Origin: Phallusia mammillata
Lineage: Eukaryota > Chordata > Ascidiacea > Phlebobranchia > Ascidiidae
NCBI GenBank assembly: GCA_003260075.1
Contig: QLIY01000254.1
Coordinates: 117,550-181,549 of the forward strand
DNA length: 64,000 bases
Direction: 5' to 3'
Numbering within the stretch: position 1 is the first letter of the stretch; each line of letters opens with the position of its first letter. Under the pieces are notes generated by a model. That model did no database searches, was not told where the DNA came from, and saw only the letters and a list, made by a program, of their open reading frames with translations. Shown here in pieces: positions 1 to 11,943 of the stretch. The position numbers were made by a program, and so were the translations under genes.

Positions 1-1649
1 AACAATGGCATAACTCGTGACCAGGGTTGCTAGAATTAGACTTTTCTCGCTGATGGAAATTTCCGAAGTGTTGCCATTACCGATTCTTCCTGGTGCAATT
101 CTTTCAACTGATGCAAACCACATGCTTTTCTTCAAAGGCGTGAGAAACATGACTCAGCATTTCCGGTTTCGCTTGGTCATGCGGATATGAAACTGTTAAT
201 TTCTTAGTAACCTACAACAGTAGAATTACTTCCTTTGTTTCAGAAGGACCAACTTAAGGAATTTTTTTGCAAAATGTTAAAAATTCATTTAAATAGATTT
301 CATTGAGTCCATGCGAATACGTTTCTTGACGTTTTTTTTTTGTCTTTATATCATTCAACCACCTCGTGTTCTTGCAAGACTGTTTAATTTTAGGCAATTG
401 CAACAAAAAATAATCGGTATTTTGCGTTGAGGTAAAGGAAAGGGTTATTTTGATCTTGACATTATTGATGTGTCACCACAGAACATAAAGTATTTATATT
501 TAAGTATTTTTTACATTGATAAAATACAATTTCAGCACATTTGAAGCACTTTCAAAAAAGACCTTTGGTTTCCTACAGTGTTGCACCATACTAGCGTAAC
601 ACTTATTCTTAAAAACAAGTCTGAAAATCTCCATATACATAATTGTTGTTTTCCATTATTCCACTGAATCGAGTAGCCAAGTTTTCAGCAGGGGGAGAAA
701 GTTAAAACAAAGTGCTTCAAATTCGAGTCATCAGCAAAAATCGTCATCTTTAGATAAAACTCCCTCCTGTACGTCATGTTTCTTACTTGTGTTCCTCTTA
801 TGACGTATTCTGACGTCACGAGTGGGGGTAGGAGCCATGGAGGGCTCACTAATTAAACTTCCTGACATGGTAATGATGTTGTTTACCAGACATGTGGAAG
901 TTAAAAAGTGGCGCGATTTTATGTTTTGCGGATCGAAATTCGAAAGTTTTCGACACGAAACGACGATGAGTCAAACGGTAACGACCTGGCACGGTGTCAA
1001 TACGTGTGAAGATAACTACCCATGATACGACTTTCTTCAATCTTGTGCACGTAACAGAAACGTAACAACTGACTTAATTGTTTCCGTTTTGTTAAATATT
1101 TGGTGTTAGATGGAGATTTTCTCTCTTGACCAAACGTCTAATGGGGAATTTTGGACATTTTCGTTATTTGTTTTAAGCGTGAGCTTTCAAAATTGCAGAA
1201 ATCGCATTTTTAAAAACATTGTCCGCTTGCAGGGTTCTAAATTCACAGATTAGCTAAACATACTTAAGTCGTTTTTTTATTGGGTAGACAACCTCCCTCA
1301 GAATTAGCCCAGGAAAGAAAACCCGAACTACGTCAGGTCTGAAAATTAAACAATAATTACCACATCAAAGGAAGCAATCTTAGAGGAAATAATTTCCCCG
1401 CCATAGCGAAAACTGCATGGTGTTTCCCCCTAATGTTTTTTCAAAATATTTTCAAACTATGATTTAGTTTCGAAGCAAATCCTCCTCGGGAAACTCCCTT
1501 TTCCACATATTTATTAATGACGTCAATTAGTGCTTCCTCGGTATTTTTCAATTCACGACACAAACACTTCCATAATCATGTACAACATCCCGAAAATTCA
1601 ACCTACTAAAAGTACCGGCAGGGTGAACACGACTTGGTCCTTGTTACGT
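1..1649. other. No gene seen
   Basis: AT-rich sequence with no spliced or long open frame that I can support. The few frames of about 65 codons overlap on both strands and look like chance. Confidence 0.6.
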
Positions 1650-2130
1650 CACAGTATCCGTGTGACCTCACAATGGGGGTAACGCGACTCTGAGATCGGA
1701 TACACGCCAATCACCTAAATACGTAAAGGTATGACTCGAATTGATTGTTTGTAGTCTTTCGCACGATAGAATCTAATTACTGTTGTTTTTATGGCGACTC
1801 TTTGTAAAATAGAACTCCTATAGCTTGTCAGTTCGATGTGAGATTTTCCACGATATGGAAATGCCCTGAAAAAGTTTGTCACGCGTTTTNCACAGTATCC
1901 GTGTGATGTCACAATGGGGGTAACGCGACTCCGAGATCGGATACACGCGAATCACCTAAACACGTAAAGGTATGACTCGAATTGAATGTTTGTAGTCTTT
2001 GGCACGATAGAATCTAATTACTGTTGTTTTTATGGCGACTCTCTGTAAAATAGAACTCCTATAGCTTGTCAGTTCGATGTGAGATTTTCCACGATATGGA
2101 AATGCCCTGAAAAAGTTTGTCACGCGTTTT
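1650..2130. repeat. 240-bp direct duplication joined by a single n
   Basis: Copy one (1650-1889) and copy two (1891-2130) are both 240 bp and differ at only a few bases, including the stretches GTGACCTC/GTGATGTC and CTCTGAG/CTCCGAG. The only undetermined base in the window (1890) lies exactly between them. This fits two allelic contig ends joined without merging. Confidence 0.85.
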
Positions 2131-2211
2131 GTATTGTTTGAAAGTATCACTTTCAGCGTCTGATGACCTGCTCGGATTTCTGCGTATTGGAACTTGTCGC
2201 TAGGCCACGAT

Positions 2212-2213
<2 letters not shown>

Positions 2214-2260
<47 letters not shown>
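2214..2260 (+). repeat. 47-base G homopolymer
   Basis: Uninterrupted G run of 47 bases. Unlike the 10-base spacers it has no obvious duplicate on its left flank. It may be a gap placeholder of estimated length, or real sequence. Confidence 0.8.
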
Positions 2261-2262
<2 letters not shown>

Positions 2263-2547
2263 GCTTCTTTAGAAATTGTTTTTTACAAATGTTAGTTTTG
2301 CTCTCATTTCCATACAGCAAAGCTCACCAAAAAATGTAGAATACTGTTCATTCATTGCGAAGAAAAAAGTATGCGTCACAACACAAAAGACATAAGCTCA
2401 GGGGGGGGGGCTGTTTCTTTAGAAACTGTTTTTACAAATGTTAGTTTTGCTCTCATTTCCATGCAGGGAAGCTCACCCAAAAAATGTAGAATACTGTGCA
2501 TTGCGAAGAAAAAAGTATGCGTCACAACACAAAAGACATAAGCTCAC
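2261..2547. repeat. Direct duplication around a 10-G spacer
   Basis: Copies at 2261-2400 and 2411-2547 are nearly identical, with SNPs and a 4-bp indel, and are separated by exactly ten G (2401-2410). Likely unmerged haplotypes. Confidence 0.85.
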
Positions 2548-3210
2548 TTAACACTATGTTTTTAAAACTTAAAGATGTTAAAGTTTAGATGGATGTTTTG
2601 CAATTGTTTATTGGTGGGTTTCACTAGCAGCGGGCCTACACTAGTGGTCCCTGAAAAAAGCAGCTTCAGTTTGGCCCCACATAGGTCCCCAACTGAAAAA
2701 CGGTGTTCTCATTATTTATCTGCAGCTGCCAATGTCTGGAGTACAAACAAAATGATGAAAGATGTTAAAGAACGGTTCCAATCGCGTTAGATTATTAGCC
2801 CATTGTATTTAAGCCGGAAAATCCTAAAAGATAAAAATGGTGTAGAAAGGAAAGCGTTAAAACCCGGTCATTTGGTCACGGGTTTCGGTTGCTGTTCTAC
2901 AAATACTTGCAATATTTCTAAGTTAGCGCGGAAGTTATTAAGTCACCAGGAAGTATTTGTTATTGTTTACCGAGCAACAATTTGTATTCATGTCTCTGTT
3001 TCTATTTTTACGTAAGGAAGTACTACGTCACAATACTATCTATACGTGTCGTCATAGGAGTTTTATTTTTGTTTCTCTGAAAACGTGCAGCATCCGAAAT
3101 TGGACATCCTGTGAAACTGGCCGCCGCTGGGTGATTGTTGTTGCTAAAGTCAGAAAAACCGTAACGAAACAAAGATCTTACGTTATGCATAAAAATTGAG
3201 ACCTTTAGGG

Positions 3211-3701
3211 CAGGGGTCTCAAACTCAAACTGCTTTGAGGGCCCAAAAACAAACTTTTAAGTAAGTCGAGGGCCGCACTATCGAAACATTTGTTACAGTG
3301 TAACATGACAACAGACATATTGCGCCATTAAAAAGGGAAATGTTTATTAATCTCGTTGTCTTTATTAAACAAACAATATTGTAATAAATATCAAACAAAT
3401 ATACAGTGTAGCAAAGTGAAAGAGCCAACTCTGTTGTGTGGAAACAATGGCTTACAGTGACGCAACAATAAAAAAATGACGCAACAATTGCAATTGCTGA
3501 TTCTCAAGATGGACAATTTCGATCATGCCAATTAAACGTTGCAAATACTGCTATCAGAGAATGATTATATCATGTAAACTCACTAGTTTGACAGGGTATT
3601 CCGCCCGACTAAAACACATTTAAAAGTTCCTTCGTACTGGACCGCACAAAAACCCTTGGAGAGCCGCATGTGGCCCGCGGCCCGCGTGTTTGAGACCCCT
3701 G
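3211..3701. mobile_element. hAT-type MITE, 491 bp, intact target-site duplication
   Basis: The ends are inverted repeats: CAGGGGTCTCAAACTC on the left and TGTTTGAGACCCCTG on the right. The element is flanked by the perfect 8-bp duplication CTTTAGGG (3203-3210 and 3702-3709). Eight-base duplications with CAGGGGT.. termini are typical of hAT transposons. Sub-terminal stretches are rich in GGCCGC/GCGGCC. No transposase frame is present, so it is non-autonomous. Confidence 0.92.
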
Positions 3702-3796
3702 CTTTAGGGTACATGCATGGGTCATAAATGTGTGCTGTGTTTGCGGAACTTGCCAATAAAAAAAAGCTTTAGTGATATTTTGGATCAAAAAGTGAA

Positions 3797-3797
<1 letters not shown>

Positions 3798-3883
<86 letters not shown>
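3798..3883 (+). repeat. 86-base G homopolymer
   Basis: Uninterrupted G run of 86 bases with no clear flanking duplication. The proline-rich frames it creates on the other strand are not genes. Confidence 0.85.
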
Positions 3884-3884
<1 letters not shown>

Positions 3885-3914
3885 TACCGAGTTTGAAGTG
3901 AGGCCCGAAGCAAG

Positions 3915-3985
3915 CACGTTATATTCAATCTTAAGCCCGAACCCGACCTGAACAGCCCGACCCGACTTACAACAGTGGTTTGCTT
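3915..3985. repeat. Dispersed GCCCGA-rich repeat, copy 1
   Basis: Contains AAGCCCGAACCCGACC and GCCCGACCCGACTTACAACA. Related stretches occur at 22690-22760, 40815-40985 and 44385-44475, so this is an interspersed repeat family of unknown class. Confidence 0.55.
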
Positions 3986-4349
3986 CTGAAAAACAAAAAT
4001 CAGGCGATCACTGATGCGTAACGCTTTCTGCAAAGCTGCATCGTTCCATGTTTTGCCAACAATTTGACCGGTTGACCTTGTTACGACCTCCACGGCCTCC
4101 AAAATTTCCATGTTTATGCTTTACCGGCGAGATAAGGCCAAATATAGTTGGTAGCAACACCGGGTGAGCTTCCAAATTCGTCTGGAGGCGCTGGTTTTGC
4201 TATTTTCATATTTCCGATCATGATTCATGCTCAGCGCGATCGGAAGTGAGTTTCGGCGCCAAAAAGCTTCGGAATTATTTGCACGCGAAGTCTTCAGCTC
4301 AATCGGATGTTTTTTTGCAACCGCATCTGGTTTCCTGATCCTGGTGTTG

Positions 4350-4562
4350 TTTTGTGATTTATTTGGCGGTAAACGGACGAAAGTTGCAAAACCGAAACTG
4401 AACTTTGGCGTATGTCCGTACAAGGATATGAAGCGTGTTTTCTGAACAATGGGGGGGGGGTTTTTGTGATTTATTTGGCGACAAACGGACGAAAGTTGCA
4501 AAACCGAAACTGACCTTTGGCGTATGTCCGTACAAGGATATGAAGCGTGTTTTCTGAACAAT
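4350..4562. repeat. Direct duplication around a 10-G spacer
   Basis: Two 101-bp copies (4350-4450 and 4462-4562) flank ten G (4451-4460). They differ at a few positions, such as GGCGGTAAA/GGCGACAAA. A frame of about 160 codons reading through the spacer on the minus strand is an artefact of the junction. Confidence 0.85.
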
Positions 4563-6172
4563 TGTAAGCAAAAAAATGCCAGGAACAACCAAGGAAAATA
4601 TTTCACGCATCATATAAATAAAATATTTTGCAGACTTGCAAATATGCATTAACTATTTCATACAATAAACTGGGTATCGACCTATGCAAAGAGAAAAATG
4701 AAAGAAGGAATATGTTGCAGGTTATGTTGCACAATTTCCTTTGATTTCCCCCTGTTGTTATCCTCGCATCACCAGAACGCAGCTAACCTCCCCCAAACAC
4801 ACGATTTGTACACAAAATATTTCCTTCTAACAAAACGTTAAAAAAAATTTGCACAGTTATTTATTTGATATCTAGGCTATCTGACATATAAGACTGTTGG
4901 ATAGGTCGACGACCACACCGGCTTGTGCGAATTGGGTAGTTGTCTTATTTGTTTATGCACAAGTTGGCACAGAATAGATGCACCATAGAAAATAATCTCC
5001 TGGTGACGTCATTGACAAAGATTGCGCAAGAGTCTTTTTTTTAAAAAGCGTGCATTAAATGTCTAAACGCAAAACAATTTTAGCATCCCAATAAGGGATA
5101 TGAAAAACACCTCACAAAAAGATCCATATTTTTCCACACATTTTAACAGCCATTGGTCCATGATCTCATCGATAAAATGGCGTACGTTTAATCATCAGCA
5201 ATTCCAAGTGCCGCTTTTATTGCTGATTGCTCATTGATGCAGCGGAAGGGACATTGGCCACGCGAGCCACGTCAAACCGGTCAATCATCTTTTATGACGC
5301 CTCACAATCGCGCCATGGCGTCTGCTGCAAGCGAACATGCATCAAAACAAATTGTGTACAATCATCACCGGTTTTGAAGGGTTCACAATTTTCAAGGCAT
5401 TTCGTAATTTCTTGTGCCTGTGACGTAATCTTTTCGTTATGCGCGTCATAAAGTTGAAAACAGTTGCAAAACAAGTGTTTTTATGGCATCGTTCCCACAG
5501 CTGTGTACTGCTCCCTGCCAACGTTGCCTATATTGGTCAGGAGCCAGGTAGAATGTTGGTTGCTTCAAAAAATCTGCGCATAAACCAAGTTGACCTTAGC
5601 AGTTCAAATGTTTGACTATCAGCAAGCTTTGTGTAGTCAATCGCATCCAAATTATCTTTCGTCGGTTTACCATAACTTGTGGTCATTGTGTTGCAATTAA
5701 TTTCTAAAGAAAACTTTTTTTTTCAAAAACCAATAAATGTTTGCTGAATTTTCCGAATAACCTTTACATAGTTCATTGCATGTAGCTCGTTCGTTAACTA
5801 GCTTCGCACAAGCATTTCAACAAGTCCGATGTTACTTTCACTATTTTGATTCCCATCTGTTTCTATTTGCGGTCTTTCCAAAGACTTTTTCTTGTCAAGC
5901 TGTGCGCGCGCTTTTCATGTATATTGCTTCCGATTGCCGCTCAATGTGTCCCGGTGTTAATTTGAATGCTCTGTGAAACTGCACCTGGACTTGCACTGTG
6001 TAAACTCGTGTGTGACTTTTCATGCTGCAAAGTTGCATTAAATCTGCTTGTTGGGGAAATGTTTTGTTCAAGTACCGAAGCTGTTTTGTGCAGCTGTGTG
6101 CTTCAATGCCCAAAGGCCCAATCTGGCTTTCAACGTATGTTTTCCATTCATGCAAACTATTGATGCCAGGCG

Positions 6173-6335
6173 TAATATGAACCTTATTAACCTTGCCAGG
6201 AAATGTTTTTCTGATAAGCACTCAAAATTGCCCAGCTCGACACTTCTTGGGGGGGGGGATAATATGAACCTTATTAACCTTACCGGTAAATGTTTTTCTG
6301 ATAAGCACTCAAAATTGCCCAGCTCGACACTTCTT
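6173..6335. repeat. Direct duplication around a 10-G spacer
   Basis: Copies at about 6173-6248 and 6260-6335 flank ten G (6249-6258) and differ by SNPs such as GCCAGGAAA/ACCGGTAAA. Confidence 0.85.
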
Positions 6336-6633
6336 TTTCAACTTGGTCTTACTCTAGGAATGGGACTTTGTCAAAAATAAGCCGATTAACTTGGGTTATA
6401 GTATATGTTTGATCTCCTACTTTTTATTATGGACGGCCGGAATTAGATTGCATTGTAGCTTAGTGAAATAATGTTTATGGTGTATTGATTTTACTGGGAT
6501 TGAATTTCAGTCAACCCATGGAGTTAAAAAAGTACTTCCTATAAATTTACGCTGTAATGGTCGGGACGGGATTGGAACCGTGAACCTTCGGAGTGTATAA
6601 TTGGTGTTTGAACTTTTCATTTGATTCAAAGTA

Positions 6634-6824
6634 AAATTTCTGTGTTAGTTTTACACTGGACGTTTGAGATGACGTGTTGGAAATATGATGTAATTAAACA
6701 CCCACATTGGCAGACAAATCAGGGGGGGGGGGAAATTTCTGTAGGTTTTACTTTGGACTTGTGCGTCTGAGATGACGTGTTGGAAATATGATGTAATTTA
6801 ACACCTACATTGGCAGACAAATCA
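6634..6824. repeat. Direct duplication around a G spacer
   Basis: Copies at about 6634-6721 and 6733-6824 flank a G run at 6722-6732. They share the TGAGATGACGTGTTGGAAAT core with indels upstream of it. Confidence 0.8.
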
Positions 6825-7320
6825 TAAAAATCATTTTCTGTGAAAGCAAATTACTTTGAAATAAAAACCACTTTTGTCTCAATTGTTTGCCGACAAAACC
6901 GTAGACAATAAATTACAGCCACCATTCGCGCTTTTATAAGTGCTTTGTCTAGCCGCGACTTCTTAAGCAAAACCAACAAATGAATCACATTTATTTTGCT
7001 CATGTCCTACACACTTAAGCACTGGTCTTGCGAAAGTTGCCGTTTGGGTTTCTAAAAATAACTCCAACGGTTTTCTGCGCGTGCGGACGCGCGTATGTTT
7101 GACGTGAGATTCTTGCGGAACCGTAAGACAACCGCTGACACCATTTTCCTTTTGTTTTCGCTGCCGCTGTGACAAAAATAAATACCCAACCCCCTGGAGG
7201 CATTGGAGAATGGCGTGCGTGGGCTAAAGGGTGCGGCGTGCGTAAAAACGTCACATAACCACGTAATTAATAACTTTCGGATGATAAATCTTATTCCACG
7301 TTGCATTTGCGTTTTAAAAG

Positions 7321-7700
7321 TAGACACCTCCTGTTAGGCCTTGTAATGACCTTTGAGTAGGTGAGAAGCTTGCTGTTTTTTTCTCAATACAAATTAACGT
7401 GAAAATTAACTTGCAACGTTTTTTACTTTTCACGTATCTTACTTTGCCGTGCGTTTATGTCCCAAAATAGACGCCGCCTGTTAAGCCTCGTGATAACCTT
7501 TGTGTTGGAAGTCTGCCGTTTTTTCTCAATACGAATCAACGCAAAGACGTAGCTTCGAGAGTTTTTCCACTTTTCACGTTGCAATAACGAACGTTGCAGT
7601 AGTTGTGTCTAAAAATATACACCAACCGTGATGACCGAGGCATAGCTTGTTAGCAGCGTTGTTTCTCAATACAGATCAACGTAGAAACTTTGAAACTTGA
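7321..7700. repeat. Degenerate tandem repeat, about 148-bp period, 2.5-3 copies
   Basis: Units start near 7321, 7468 and 7616. Each begins TAGACRCC..CCTGTTA or similar, carries a ..TTTTTTCTCAATAC.AAT.AACG segment, and ends with an ACTTTTCACGTT segment. The copies are much more diverged than the spacer duplications and no G run separates them, so this looks like a genuine old tandem repeat. Confidence 0.7.
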
Positions 7701-8452
7701 AACGTTTTATTGTATGCTATAGGTATGCTAATTTATTCTTTACTTAGAAACAAAGTAGAAAATTGTGTCTGTTTTTGTCATCAATAAAATAGTAGTTTGT
7801 TAAACCAAAGTTAATCATTTAATCTAACAATAAACGCATCAAATCATTTCCCCTTTTTGTTATCATCAAATATATTTTTTCTAAAGTGAATATTTTGTAT
7901 TCAATCATGCATGTACTTAAATGATTGATTTATTCAGAAATGGTAATAAGGTGTTTTTTCAAACAAAATTTGATATTTTGATTAAAAATTAAACTTTAGT
8001 AATGAATTTATCTAGAACCGTTGCTTTTGGGAAAAAATGGGAAATTTGTAACGCTTAAGGCATAGGTGATCTTTGCGATCATGTGCGCGGAGTGTAAAGT
8101 AGCGCACAATTTAAGCTACAAAACGTTTGGGAAACTCTAATTACGATTGATGAACGCTGTACTTGAGAAAACTTTTACACAAACGTTTATCAAGCGGCAC
8201 GAATGCAATCATTTAATTTTTTTCTCATCTCAAAATATCCACAAATTTAACAATACAAAAAATTAAAAATAAAACCCCCAACACCGCGTTTTTTGTGCAA
8301 TTAAATTAGAAACGTCAAAAGTTATTAATGTGACATAAATAGTATTTTACTAGGAACAAGTCCTAACGTTGTCGTCATACCCTTAAAGTGACAAATTTTT
8401 CCACTCCTAGTTAATTTTAGCCGCAATTATATTTTCCTGAGTCACCTGTGTG

Positions 8453-8697
8453 TGATGACGATGGCTTTTGACGTAATTGTGACATCGTTTGTGTTGCGTC
8501 ACCTGTTCAGTAACACAGAACAACGACAATACGGGTCGTCGTGTGTCAACAAATTAACTTGTCACGAATTTTAGGGGGGGGGGATGATGACGATGGCTTT
8601 TGACGTAATTGTGACTTCGGTTGTGTTGTCACCTGTTCAGTAACACAGAACAATACGGGTCGTCGTGTGTCAACAAATTAACTTGTCACGAATTTTA
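8453..8697. repeat. Direct duplication around a 10-G spacer
   Basis: Copies at 8453-8573 and 8586-8697 flank ten G (8574-8583). They differ by SNPs and short deletions. Confidence 0.85.
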
Positions 8698-9480
8698 ACT
8701 ATTCCAATCAGTTCACTGTTTTGAGGTAAACCATGGAAACCCCATAAAGCCGAAAGTTTTATAATGACTTCATGAATTGTGGCACAGTGACCTTATCTTG
8801 CTTCCCTTTCCGTCACTCGTTGTGGGAACAATCTTTAATTTTGGGATTTTTGTTGTTTAGGGTTAAAACTCCTAATTCCTCATTTCTTAAATCGCATTTC
8901 ACGCAAACACGACGCACGACCTGTAAACCCAATGTTGTCGATCTAAATAATTTAAAATCACTTCTCAAAACACTAAATATATCAGGCGCAAACCGCAGTC
9001 CCAAAAACTCACACGTTTAAGTCGCGTTAGGACACGCCAACGCGTTAAGCATCACCGACAGAGCGTGAACCCTCCTCAAAACATTGGATGGCGTCACAGT
9101 GATGTCATAGCGTAAATTGACAAGTGTCAACTGATGCATTTGAACTTGGACCAACATTGTCGTTTTGACAGGTTTCGATAGAAAGTGGGTCAGGTCAGGT
9201 TTGGACATGAAACGTCTTGATTTGGGTCTGTTGCTGACGTCACACTGAATATCATTTGTGCTGTGATCACAACTAAGTTTTACCTGCGTATCAAATCCTA
9301 ATGGCTTCGAAATCGAATATATTTTTAGAGATCTGTGCAAATTCTTGGCATTTTACAACTAATTTAACTATTTACGTTTACAAAAGTTAAAAGCAACCAA
9401 ACTATGCGAACCCATAGTCTGAAAATTCCTTCAGCAAATATGTTTCCCCTTCCTGAAATTCAACAAAGAATTCCTTTACA

Positions 9481-10155
9481 AACACCACAACACCCAAAAC
9501 TTTTTATTACCCAGCATTGCTTACCCCCTGCCAGAGTTTGAGATGTTTTAAAGGCTCAGGGGGGGGGGCCCGCGGTAATGGCGCCCCTTGACCGCAGGTA
9601 TGTTATCGTCGTTTTTGCGTAGTTTCCTGTCGTTCAACGCTCTACCACAGGCAGAAAGAAAGTCGAATCTGCGCCCACTTTTACGCCAAGGCGAATTCAC
9701 CAACTGTTGTGGGCTTTTGGAAAACTGTTCATCATTTTGGGGGGGGGGGCAAACAGCACAACACCCAAAACTCTTTATTATCCAGCATTGCTTACCCCCT
9801 GCCAGAGTTTGAGATGTTTTAAAGGCTCAGAAACAGAGTCCATTATTGTGTATTTGACAGATACAAATCTCTGCTCACGGAAACACGACCCACCACACTT
9901 GTTCAGTGTTTGTTCGGCATTCAGTGGAGTGCTCTTTAGGATCTGGATAAAAAGCACTTGTGCGCGGCGATTAGGGGTTCATTAGTCCGCGGTAATGGCG
10001 CCCCTTGACCCCAGGTATGTTATCGTCGTTTTTGCGTAGTTTCCCGTCGTTCAACGCTCTACCACAGACAGAAAGAAAGTCGAATCTGCTCCCACTTTTA
10101 CACCAAAGCGAATTCACCAACTGTTGTGGGCTTTTGGAAAACTGTTCATCATTTT
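9481..10155. repeat. Two interleaved duplications (A-B-A-B) with two G spacers
   Basis: Segment A is at about 9481-9558 and 9750-9829; segment B at about 9570-9738 and 9987-10155. The order is A1, G run (9559-9568), B1, G run (9739-9749), A2, unique DNA, B2. A small fragment of the alternative haplotype carrying B1 appears inserted between two copies of A. Confidence 0.8.
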
Positions 10156-10362
10156 TACTTACAACGCAAAGTTAAAAAACAAGATGGCGTCAAATTGATG
10201 TAAAGTTACAAACTTTGCAACCAGGTGCATTATATTTTTTAGTGAGTGTGAAATTCACGCACCAATCAAATGACTGGTTAATGTATAAAGAAACCAAACG
10301 ATTCAATTGCATTGTCAGTGCCTTTTATGACGCATTTAATATAAATGCTTGCTAATGTTTTT

Positions 10363-10630
10363 TAAAGCCCATTAGATTTAATCCTTTGGGGTGAAATCAG
10401 TGAATAAATCGTGTGAAATCCAATTCCACCTTTACACGTCGCTCTAAACCTGAGAGCAAACACTGTACGGTAAAATGATTCACTTCCAGCGGGGGGGGGG
10501 AATAAAGCCCATTAGATTTAATCCTTCGGGGTGAAATCAGTGAATAAACTGTGTGAAATCCAATTCCACCTTTACACGTCGTTCTAAACCTGAGAGCAAA
10601 CACTGTACGGTAAAATGATTCACTTCCAGC
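10363..10630. repeat. Direct duplication around a 10-G spacer
   Basis: Two 128-bp copies (10363-10490 and 10503-10630) flank exactly ten G (10491-10500), with about three substitutions between them. Confidence 0.88.
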
Positions 10631-10811
10631 TTTCAACAGGGTTAAATACCCGTAAAAGGGTCTTTACAACCCCACGTAATGATTATTACCCGTTAAATGG
10701 CAAACCAGCAGTCTTGGTCTTGTCAATATGAAATTTAAGTGGGTTTCTGACAAAGTCTTGCGGACACGCTAAGCGTTTATCTTTTAAATAGATTTGAAAT
10801 CATACAGTCTA

Positions 10812-11315
10812 GAAACATGTATAACAAGACATATACGTTGTCGGTATGATATACGGAAGGAAAATCATAATTATTGAGATATTCCTTGGAACTGAAGCAC
10901 CATTAAAAACGTCGGTGGGTGAATGAGTAACGCGTGTGTCGCAAAAATCGAGCAAGACGTCTACAGTCTACATTGACAGAGCAATCCCAAAATATCGCCA
11001 AAACAATCAGTAGTGAGCCACATCAGTAGACTTCGAAGCCACCAACAAGCTATGTTAGTCGGGGGGGGGGGAAACATATATATTACATGACATGAACGTC
11101 GTCTGTATGATATACGGTAAAATAAATCATAATTATTGAGATATTCCTTGGAACTGAAGCACCATTAAAAACGTCCGTCGGTAAATGAGTAACGCGTGTG
11201 TCGTAAAAATCGAGCAAGACGTCTACACTGACAAAGCAATCCCAAAATATCGCCAGAACAATCAGTGGTGAGCCACATCAGTAGACTTCGAAGCCACCAA
11301 CAAGCTATGTTAGTC
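10812..11315. repeat. Direct duplication around a 10-G spacer, about 245 bp per copy
   Basis: Copies at about 10812-11060 and 11071-11315 flank a G run at 11061-11071. The last G also belongs to the right flank. SNPs and short indels separate the copies. Confidence 0.85.
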
Positions 11316-11510
11316 ATCAATATTTCATCTCCGTTGTGCCAAAAAGTTGGTTTGAAAAACGCCGCCTAAAATGGTTCGTTGTCGTTTAGTCGTTTCAAAC
11401 TAGAAATCTCGCAAAAACTTACGTTTTTCACACAAAACGTAGTTACGAAATACTGCATACGAAGCAGGCAACGATGCTTGCCATTCGACTTTCGGCGGTT
11501 TCTCCACTGA

Positions 11511-11575
11511 GCCTATGTTGCTCAGTTGGTAGACTGATAGTCTTCCTGTAGTGGGTTCGAATCCTACCGCAGGCT
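11511..11575 (+). repeat. tRNA-like sequence (tRNA pseudogene or SINE head)
   Basis: Has a good A-box region (GCTCAGTTGGTAGACTG) and a perfect B box GGTTCGAATCC (11554-11564) in a paired T arm (GTGGG/CCTAC). Five of seven acceptor-stem positions form Watson-Crick pairs (GCCT..AGGC plus the innermost G-C), with one G-T and one mismatch. The D stem does not close and the anticodon arm collapses to a short AGACT/AGTCT hairpin, so it is not a functional tRNA. Confidence 0.6.
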
Positions 11576-11799
11576 AGATTTTTCTAGTCTGTGCCTTAAC
11601 GCCTTGAAATTGGTCTGGCGTATTATGATCGAAATACAAACAATAAATGGTGCTTGGCGGCTAAATGCTAAAATAACTGATTTTAATAAAATCAAAAGCT
11701 AAGACATTCAGTTTTGACCTGATGCAGACGTTTCAACAAACGCTTGTGTCGTCGCTTATGCAGACCTTAGTCCAACAGTTTCCATCAGGAAGTTCATGT

Positions 11800-11850
11800 T
11801 TTAACGGGTTTCGAACCCACGACCTTCCGAGTAGAAATCCCGATCATTTT
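11800..11850 (-). repeat. SINE-like tRNA-derived fragment
   Basis: The reverse strand carries GGTTCGAAACCC with an upstream CGGAAGGTCGTG, as in tRNA T-arm regions of SINEs. On the plus strand it translates to the THDLPSR-type peptide typical of tRNA-derived SINEs. Confidence 0.45.
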
Positions 11851-11943
11851 TATGTCTTAGTTTTGGTCAGGCGCTTTAAACCACGCGGCCGTGTTTTCCA
11901 AGTAGCGAGATTTCGGGTAAATTGGTTTTACATCGAAAATAGC

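Noticed and set aside
3609-4111. Proline-rich minus-strand frames of about 100 codons
   Set aside because: They are translations of the 86-base G run; no coding character on either side.
4121-4606. 161-codon minus-strand frame with hydrophobic start
   Set aside because: It reads through a G spacer and both copies of a duplication, so it is created by the junction.
5292-5474. Cysteine-containing minus-strand frame ending CEAS
   Set aside because: Short, closed by an upstream stop, with no convincing start or acceptor.
11511-11575. Functional tRNA gene
   Set aside because: The D stem does not close and there is no seven-base anticodon loop; only A- and B-box similarity remains.
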